43,521 nucleotides of DNA, taken from contig NZ_JAUQWH010000071.1 of NCBI RefSeq assembly GCF_030757795.1, positions 1-43,521 on the forward strand, given 5' to 3'. Of this stretch, positions 38,417-43,521 are shown in pieces; positions within the stretch are counted from its first letter, which is position 1; each line of letters begins with the position of its first letter. The DNA comes from Actinoplanes oryzae (GTDB taxonomy: Bacteria > Actinomycetota > Actinomycetes > Mycobacteriales > Micromonosporaceae). The notes under the pieces were generated by a model, which searched no databases, was not told the DNA's origin, and was given only the letters and a program-made list of their open reading frames with translations. Position numbers and translations under genes: made by a program.

Positions 38417-39093
38417 ATGGAGATCTCAGCGCAGGAGCCGCTTCCGGCGGTGCACTACGACGTCATCGGGTCCGCCTACCCGGCGACGCGGCGCACCGAG
38501 CCCCGGATCGCCGCGCGCATCTGGGCGGCGCTCGGCGACGCCCGGACGGTGCTGAACGTCGGCGCGGGCACCGGCTCCTACGAGCCGCCGGACCGCGACG
38601 TCACCGCGGTCGAGCCGTCGGCGGTCATGCGCGCGCAGCGCCCCGCCGCAGCCGCGCCCTGCGTGGCCGCCGCGGCGGAGCATCTGCCCTTCGCCGACCG
38701 GTCCTTCGACGCCGCGATGGCGGTCAGCACCGTCCACCACTGGCCCGACCCGGTCGCCGGCCTGCGCGAGCTGCGCCGGGTGGCACGCCGCGTGGTGGTC
38801 TTCACCTACGACGCCGACGAGCCCGGCTGGCTCGACCGGTTCTGGCTCACCCGCGACTACCTCCCCGAGTTCGCCGGCCTGCTCACCGGGCGCCCCGCCC
38901 TGGCCGACCTGGCCCACGCGGCGGGCGGCCGCACCGAGCCGGTGCCGATCCCGTGGGACTGCGCCGACGGCTTCTTCGAGGCCCACTGGCGCCGCCCCGA
39001 GGCCTACCTGCACCCGCACGTACGCCGAGCCGTGTCGGTCTGGACCCGAGTCGGCCCGGCCGCCGAGCAGCGCGCCGTGCAAGCCCTGCGCAT
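38417..39093 (+). pseudogene. Class I SAM methyltransferase, 3' end lost at an IS junction
   Basis: ATG 38417 with GGGAGG upstream. The N-terminal two thirds look intact: motif I VLNVGAGTGSYEP, acidic TAVEPSAVMR, motif II-III region LPFADRSFDAAMAVSTVHHW, then RVARRVVVFTYDADEPGW. From about 39090 (after AEQRAVQALR) the sequence becomes antisense IS701 transposase, and the frame runs on to a chance stop at 39238. The normal C-terminal ~30 residues are therefore missing (inferred from the abrupt change and family length). It may be inactive or retain partial function. Probable role before disruption: small-molecule methyl transfer. Confidence 0.75.
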
Positions 39094-39873
39094 GCGGGGG
39101 CCGTGCGCACCGAGACCGGCGGAGACACGTGACCAGGCCCGGCCGGGCAGAGCAGCTATCAAATCGTCAGCGCGGGCGGTGCCCATGCTGGTGGTGATCA
39201 TATCGTCGTTGCGGCGAGTCGCGACCATATACGCCTGATCATGGCTTTCCAGCCAGACCCGCAGTGATTTCGACTGGCCGTAGGCCTCGTCCATGCTCAC
39301 CCAGCCCGGGCGGATCCCGGCCGCGAACGCCCGGCTGAGCATGCTGCGGGCGATCTGCACCTTGGTCGCGAACTCGACCTCGTCCGGAACACCGGCGGCC
39401 CGGCAGCGATCGCGGTCGTCAGTCCAAGCTTGCGGCAAATACAGCTGCCGATCGATCAGCGCGTGGCCCTGCTCGAACGGGTAAGCCAAGGACACCCCGA
39501 CCTGGCAGTTCTCTATCCGGCCGGCGGTCCCGGAGTACTGCCGGGCCACGCCGACTGACTTGACGCCCTTCTTCAAAAACCCCGTGTCGTCGATGATCAG
39601 CACCGCCTGCGGGTCATGTAACTGTTCGACAACGTAATCACGCACGTCGTCGCGGACCTTGTCGACGTCCCAGTCCGCCCACCGCAGCAGTCGTTGCATG
39701 CCGTCGGGTGAGACGTCACCGGCCTGCTCAGCCAGGGTCCAGCCGTTCTTACGGTTCAACCCGGCGACCAGCCCGGACAGGTACTGCCGGGCACGCCGCC
39801 GAGGCTCTGACCGAGCGAAACGGTGAGCGAACCGGCCATGCAACCGGTCCAACTCTGCCGACCAGTCCGACAT
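39093..39873 (-). pseudogene. IS701-family transposase, 3'-truncated
   Basis: Begins at ATG 39873 (MSDWSAELDRLHGRFAHRF; an in-frame ATG at 39909 is also possible). DDE transposase of the IS701 type: EPRRRARQYLSGLVAGLNRK, KNGWTLAEQAGD, MQRLLRWADWDVDKVRDDVR, catalytic Asp in LIIDDTGFLKKGVKSVGVAR, second Asp in WVSMDEAYGQSKSLR. It is homologous only to RVSAGLGAHGPR, then continues into antisense methyltransferase sequence with a stop at 39004. About the last third, including the final catalytic Glu region, is missing, so it is dead. The right end of the element was not identified. Base composition is lower than to the left. Confidence 0.85.
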
Positions 39874-39909
39874 CGACGTCCACCATGACCGGCTCAACGA
39901 GCCGATCAT

Positions 39910-40207
39910 CGATACGTTGTCCCTGCTTAATGCCGTTGCAGTATTAGGGCCTGCCTTGATGAACCTCGCGGTTCGAGCACGGCACAGAAAGACGACGATT
40001 TATGCACCGATACCGGCGCTTAACGCCTACCTCCCCGACGAACTTCGAGGACCGCGCCTAAATGGACGAAGAGCAGCTGAGCAAACGCCGAGAGTAGGCG
40101 ACCTCAACAGGGTTAAGTAACACGGATCAGTTATAGTTGACGAATCGCTACCTTGCGTCCACACTAGACACCTACATCTAACCCGAGTTAGAGGTGCATT
40201 AACGGCA
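39910..40207. other. Spacer between IS remnant and CBASS genes, with promoter-like sequences
   Basis: AT-richer than the left part of the window. A 67-codon frame at 39917-40120 has no recognisable content and is not called. Candidate promoter: TTGACG (40137-40142), 17-base spacer, CACACT (40160-40165). The inverted repeat TCTAAC-CCGA-GTTAGA (40177-40192) sits between it and the GAGGTG ribosome binding site of the CD-NTase gene, so it could be an operator or a leader hairpin. Confidence 0.45.
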
Positions 40208-41095
40208 ATGGCACGAAAGAGTGAAGCAGAGTTAGCAAGCTGGATCGGTAAGGCCAGCGATGCCGAAGATGCCCGGTACGAGTGGACGAAGCGTCAGATC
40301 GGCGATGTCCTCAGTGGTACGTCTTTCGGCGGCGCTTCTTACGATGTCTACGCCAAGGGCTCGTACCCGAATCACACGAACGTCGTCCGAGACAGTGATG
40401 TAGACATCGCGGTCGAGCTGACGAGTATCACCCATAATGAGTTTGAGCATGGCGCACAAGGCCTGTCCTTGCATGAGGTAGGCATAAGCCCATACATGGG
40501 ATCATACAACCTCGTTCAGTTTAAGAATGACGTTGAATCGGCTCTCGTGCGTCGCTTTGGAAGAGCGGCTGTCGAGCGAGGCAACAAGGCCCTCCACGTT
40601 CACGAAACCAGCCGCAGTCTTAAGGCGGATGTGGTGGTTTGCCAGACACTATACTCACACATGAGCCGTACGTCTTACCGGCAAGGGATTTGGATTCATC
40701 CTGATCGAGGGCCGGGCATCGAAAACTTCCCGAAGCAGCACCTCAGCGAAGGCATCCAAAAGAACGATCGAACATTTCGACGATACAAGCGCACGGTCCG
40801 CATCCTTAAGCGCCTTGAGAACGAGATGGTTGAGCGAGGCGTTATGGAAGCGGTGCCATCCTTTTTGATCGAATCACTGGTCTGGAATCTGCCGAACCGC
40901 ATTTTAAGTGACGGCAGCACCTGGACAGCGCGGGTTGATCAGGGTCTGCGGCATATCTATTCCACCCACAAGGAACGTGACGAGTGGCTGGAGGCTAATA
41001 ACATAAAGTTCCTCTTCCATGCCTCACAGAAGTGGGACGAGGACGAGGCGGACAACTTTGCTCGTGAGGCTCACAGCTATCTGGGGTTCTCCTGA
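40208..41095 (+). CDS. CBASS CD-NTase (cyclic-oligonucleotide synthase)
   Basis: 295 residues. Nucleotidyltransferase of the cGAS/DncV-like type that makes a cyclic nucleotide on phage infection. The catalytic G51-S52 motif is in YAKGSYPNHTNVVRDSDVDI, with metal-binding D64 and D66 and the third acidic residue D141 (SLKADVVVC). The helical C-terminal half includes FPKQHLSEGIQKNDRTFRRY. The product cannot be read from sequence. One-base overlap with the downstream effector gene (TGATG) marks an operon. Two TTA leucine codons (L9 and L233), absent from core genes here, plus lower GC suggest recent transfer. No Cap2/Cap3 or HORMA/TRIP13 genes are present, so type I CBASS. Not assigned to a CD-NTase clade. 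Confidence 0.85.
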   Translation: MARKSEAELASWIGKASDAEDARYEWTKRQIGDVLSGTSFGGASYDVYAKGSYPNHTNVVRDSDVDIAVELTSITHNEFEHGAQGLSLHEVGISPYMGSYNLVQFKNDVESALVRRFGRAAVERGNKALHVHETSRSLKADVVVCQTLYSHMSRTSYRQGIWIHPDRGPGIENFPKQHLSEGIQKNDRTFRRYKRTVRILKRLENEMVERGVMEAVPSFLIESLVWNLPNRILSDGSTWTARVDQGLRHIYSTHKERDEWLEANNIKFLFHASQKWDEDEADNFAREAHSYLGFS

Positions 41096-41703
41096 TGCCA
41101 AGCGCCCCGTGGACGCGAGCCATAATCTTCCTTGCCGCAGGCATATGGTTCGTGGCGGCCTTCTTCATCGGCGTGCCGGTGGATCGCGTTTGGCTCAAGT
41201 ACCTCGGCGGTACCGCCTCTGTGGTCGTCATCCTGCTACTCGCCTTTGACCTCTTCATCTGGCGATGGTTACCTAAGTGGCTTGTGAAGCGACCCAATAT
41301 CCGAGGTACCTGGAAGGCAACTCTGCAGTCAAACTTTATCGGACAGGACGGCAAGCCGGTCGAGAAGGTTTGCTATATCGTAATCCGGCAAAACTATTCC
41401 AAGATATGCGTCGAGATGTTATTCGACATCTCTAATTCAGTGTCGGCGAGTGCGGAAATTGTCCAAGGCAACGGCCGGCCGGCGCTTTGGTACACCTACC
41501 GCAGCGAAGCGCACGCGCTCAAACAGGAAGGCAATCCACCCCATCGCGGCGCAACCACTTTGTATATCGCAGATACCCCGCGCGTCGCGCTTGAGGGCGA
41601 CTATTGGACTGAGCGGAACACGACGGGCCGCATTGAGACGAGCGGACGCAATAAGAAGCTGGCTGACAGTTTCCGAGGAGCTGGGCAGCTGACCTATAAG
41701 TAA
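41095..41703 (+). CDS. Cap15-like CBASS effector (2TM plus beta-rich domain)
   Basis: 202 residues. Two transmembrane helices (about 9-27 and 37-56) are followed by a short basic hinge (WLPKWLVKRP) and a beta-strand-rich domain starting NIRGTWKATLQSNF, with repeated short strands (VCYIVIRQNYSKICVEMLF; RGATTLYIADTPR; GDYWTERNTTGRIETSG). This layout and the xGTW start match the SMODS-associated 2TM-beta (Cap15) family, whose members bind the cyclic nucleotide in the barrel and disrupt the inner membrane. Direct coupling to the CD-NTase supports this. TTA codons at L59 and L109. Ends 16 bases before a small ORF. Confidence 0.82.
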   Translation: MPSAPWTRAIIFLAAGIWFVAAFFIGVPVDRVWLKYLGGTASVVVILLLAFDLFIWRWLPKWLVKRPNIRGTWKATLQSNFIGQDGKPVEKVCYIVIRQNYSKICVEMLFDISNSVSASAEIVQGNGRPALWYTYRSEAHALKQEGNPPHRGATTLYIADTPRVALEGDYWTERNTTGRIETSGRNKKLADSFRGAGQLTYK

Positions 41704-41719
41704 TTAGCGGCCACAACAG

Positions 41720-41854
41720 GTGAAGGTGCCGTCTGATACTGACTCTCAAACGAGCCCGGTCGACTCGGTAAACGCCTTTCACTGGCTGGTCAGCTCACCG
41801 ACCGTCGCTGCCGCGTTCGGCACAATCGACCGCTTCCTCGACACCGTCGCCTGA
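41720..41854 (+). CDS. Possible 44-residue ORF or gene remnant after the CBASS operon
   Basis: GTG at 41720, 16 bases after Cap15, opens 44 codons ending LVSSPTVAAAFGTIDRFLDT, VA. That ending has a natural helical composition and could be the C-terminus of a lost gene. It is unlike known CBASS components. The ribosome binding site is weak. A decayed fragment is as likely as a functional gene. Confidence 0.25.
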   Translation: MKVPSDTDSQTSPVDSVNAFHWLVSSPTVAAAFGTIDRFLDTVA

Positions 41855-42414
41855 CTGGCCCGCAATGCATCGGCTCGGCCTGATCCAAGTCCCGCTGCCG
41901 GAGCGCCTCAATGAGCGGCACATGGTCTCAGCGACAGCGCACCGGCAGGCCCGGCCTACCTACACCCACCGCAACCAGACTCGGCCGGGCGTCACGCACG
42001 CCGACATGAACGACCACGACGAGACCGGCGAGATCGTCATCGACTCCGTGACGGGGACTTGACCGGCCGGTGCTTCAAGTTTCGCCGTGGCCAGACACAC
42101 TCACCGTGAAACGTGCGTGACTCCGGTCTTGCAGTAGGGGGCGCAGGTACCCAGGCGGATGAGCGCATCACCGGGTTGAAGCCATGCGCGTACGGCCTAC
42201 GCGCTAAGAAGTGCGGATCGGCCGCTTCATTCAAGACCAACGACCGACCCCGAAAGAATGACGAGTCACCCTCCGATACGCCAATAGTGTCGTACGCCCC
42301 ACCTAAAGTGCCGTCTGTGCAGAACTTGGAGATGTCTTTTCACGAACCCCTGTCCCTGCAGATCGCGCATCATGCGTACCGCGCTAGCCGGCTCTTCGGG
42401 AGCTGGGCCTCTGT
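41855..42414. other. Spacer with no confident gene
   Basis: Frames of 65 codons (41865-42062) and 107 codons (42113-42436) exist but show no recognised domain. The second overlaps the next gene's start by 22 bases. Probably decayed or non-coding island DNA. No repeats or att-like sequences were recognised. Confidence 0.5.
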
Positions 42415-43095
42415 ATGGCGTACAACCCGCAGCTGATGCGAGAGCGCGTATCCGGCACATCGCACCGCACGCGAGTCCCCCGTAGCGCCGTGCTCGAGGC
42501 ACGGCAGGAGATAAGAAATACGCTCCGCTCTGTCGCGCGATCGGTGCCACGCGGCCGAGGTGTCGCCCCGTCGGAAGCGTCCCCGGAGGCGCTGGCGACG
42601 TTCATCTCGGCCAACGCCGGATGGCTGAGCAGCCAGGAAGCCGGTCGTGACGCGGCTTGCCGTCTGGCAAGCCTTGTGAACCGTCCCGATGTCTGGGAAC
42701 TGGTGTCAACAAGCCGTGCAGGATGGATTTACATTGGATCGTGCCCCGTGAGGACTGAGGCCCTCGAGGAATGCCGCGAGCGACTCTATCTCCAGGAAGG
42801 CGCCGCCACCGTTCGGTGCAGGAATTGCATGACGGAGGGATCGATTGAGTGGTGGCGAGCGAAGGTCGCGGGGAACTCTCAGGCATGGATAGACGCGCAA
42901 GCGCTGGCCGTGTACTTAACCCGCCGATGGGGTCGTAGCGTCGCCCCGACCCAGATTCGTTCCTGGGCGAGGCGGAATTGTCAGACGGGGGTGGCCTCCC
43001 GGCGAAATGACGTCCGCGGCAGTCGTACCCTGTACGACTTCGACAGCGTTGTCGAGTGGGCCCGACTCGTGTGGGGCCCGCCTGCGGAAGGTTAA
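42415..43095 (+). CDS. Zinc-ribbon plus helix-turn-helix protein, actinophage/mobile-element type
   Basis: 226 residues. Middle part carries four Cys in the order WIYIGSCP ... ECRERLYLQEGAATVRCRNC, a zinc-ribbon pattern found in small actinophage and integrative-element proteins. It is followed by WIDAQALAVYLTRRWGRSVA, PTQIRSWARR and TLYDFDSVVEWARLVWG, a winged-HTH/excisionase-like layout. Probably a DNA-binding regulator of the acquired segment. GGGAGC lies upstream of the ATG with long spacing. One TTA codon (in AVYLTRR). It is separated by ~560 bases from the CBASS operon, so a direct role in defence is not indicated. Confidence 0.65.
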   Translation: MAYNPQLMRERVSGTSHRTRVPRSAVLEARQEIRNTLRSVARSVPRGRGVAPSEASPEALATFISANAGWLSSQEAGRDAACRLASLVNRPDVWELVSTSRAGWIYIGSCPVRTEALEECRERLYLQEGAATVRCRNCMTEGSIEWWRAKVAGNSQAWIDAQALAVYLTRRWGRSVAPTQIRSWARRNCQTGVASRRNDVRGSRTLYDFDSVVEWARLVWGPPAEG

Positions 43096-43097
43096 AA

Positions 43098-43521
43098 TTG
43101 AACCTACAGGCGGGGAATGGAGTAACGTTGTCCGTACAGTTGTGGGACAAGGATTGGACTTTTCGGCATCTGCTGGAGACTGGTGCACGCTTCGCACTGG
43201 ACGCCGCTGGCTTTGCCGGCCAAGTCAATGCCTATCTCGTCGGGCTACCTGCTGGCGACCAGGATATCGCCGCGGTCCGACCGCGCACTGCAAGCAACCG
43301 TGATGATCCGAAAGATATTGCTGGTCGGCTGCGGTTCGACGTGATCGAGGCGATCGTGCAAGATCTTGGTGGCTCAGAACCGGATGATCGGGCCGACTTC
43401 CGATACAGCCTAGCTCTGGAACAGCATCTCAACTATGTGCATTCCGGACTAGGCTGGCACTACTTTGTGGCTCCTCAATCTTCGCGGATAGGAGACCGCT
43501 ACGTTTACGGCGTCCTGGGCG
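43098..43521 (+). CDS. Unrecognised protein, N-terminal part only (runs off the window)
   Basis: An open frame from TTG 43098 (GGAAGG seven bases upstream; a second in-frame TTG at 43128 has GGAG) continues without a stop to the window edge. It reads MNLQAGNGVTLSVQLWDKDW, then TFRHLLETGARFALDAAGFA; later DIAGRLRFDVIEAIVQDLGG and EQHLNYVHSGLGWHYFVAP. Composition is natural and the frame starts 3 bases after the zinc-ribbon gene's stop, so the two are probably one operon. I do not recognise the family. Confidence 0.6.
   Translation, partial: MNLQAGNGVTLSVQLWDKDWTFRHLLETGARFALDAAGFAGQVNAYLVGLPAGDQDIAAVRPRTASNRDDPKDIAGRLRFDVIEAIVQDLGGSEPDDRADFRYSLALEQHLNYVHSGLGWHYFVAPQSSRIGDRYVYGVLG

Noticed and set aside
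39917..40120. 67-codon ORF between the IS remnant and the CBASS genes
   Set aside because: No recognisable sequence; overlaps the likely IS end and lies just before the promoter-like region.

Overview
The window is high-GC actinobacterial DNA. GTG/TTG starts, overlapping start/stop codons, mabA/inhA-like FabG and FabI next to ferrochelatase, and a secreted LPKTG protein all fit an actinomycete. Gene content and style suggest Micromonosporaceae (Actinoplanes-like); that placement is inference. No rRNA, tRNA or CRISPR array was seen.

Layout. 0-5 kb: end of a TetR regulator, a large cytoplasmic pullulanase-type debranching enzyme, a VOC protein and a lipoprotein. 5-12 kb: an orphan flavin-dependent-halogenase-like protein, a divergent TetR/flavin monooxygenase pair with an operator, aminopeptidase P, a SodC-like lipoprotein and a PfkB sugar kinase. 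12-15 kb (minus strand): an FlK-type thioesterase, two PH-domain membrane proteins and a small zinc-site protein. 15.5-19.4 kb: moxR, DUF58 and VWA genes. 19.4-25.5 kb: a repeat-rich spacer with a 28-residue membrane peptide and an RNA hairpin that can hide a near-perfect ribosome binding site, then an acyltransferase/hydrolase pair and a DesKR-like two-component system whose kinase carries a repetitive insert. 25.8-27.7 kb: fabG and fabI. 28.35-35.7 kb: a 2,452-residue LPKTG-anchored surface protein with seven ~250-residue super-repeats. 35.8-37.6 kb: hemH/cpfC and a HAD phosphatase, then a GNAT gene.

The order moxR-DUF58-VWA-fabG-fabI-hemH is the one known from mycobacteria (moxR1 ... fabG1-inhA-hemZ). 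Here it is retained but split by two accessory blocks.

At about 39.09 kb a methyltransferase gene is cut off and fused to the truncated 3' end of an IS701-type transposase. To the right, base composition falls and TTA leucine codons appear. This right-hand segment looks acquired. It carries a compact two-gene CBASS anti-phage module (CD-NTase plus a Cap15-like 2TM/beta-barrel effector), a phage-style zinc-ribbon/HTH protein, and the start of an unrecognised gene that runs off the window.

A recurring oddity is short tandem repeats. They lie inside genes (kinase lid, DUF58 head, PH-protein head) and in spacers, where several repeat tracts start at or include the stop codon of the neighbouring gene.
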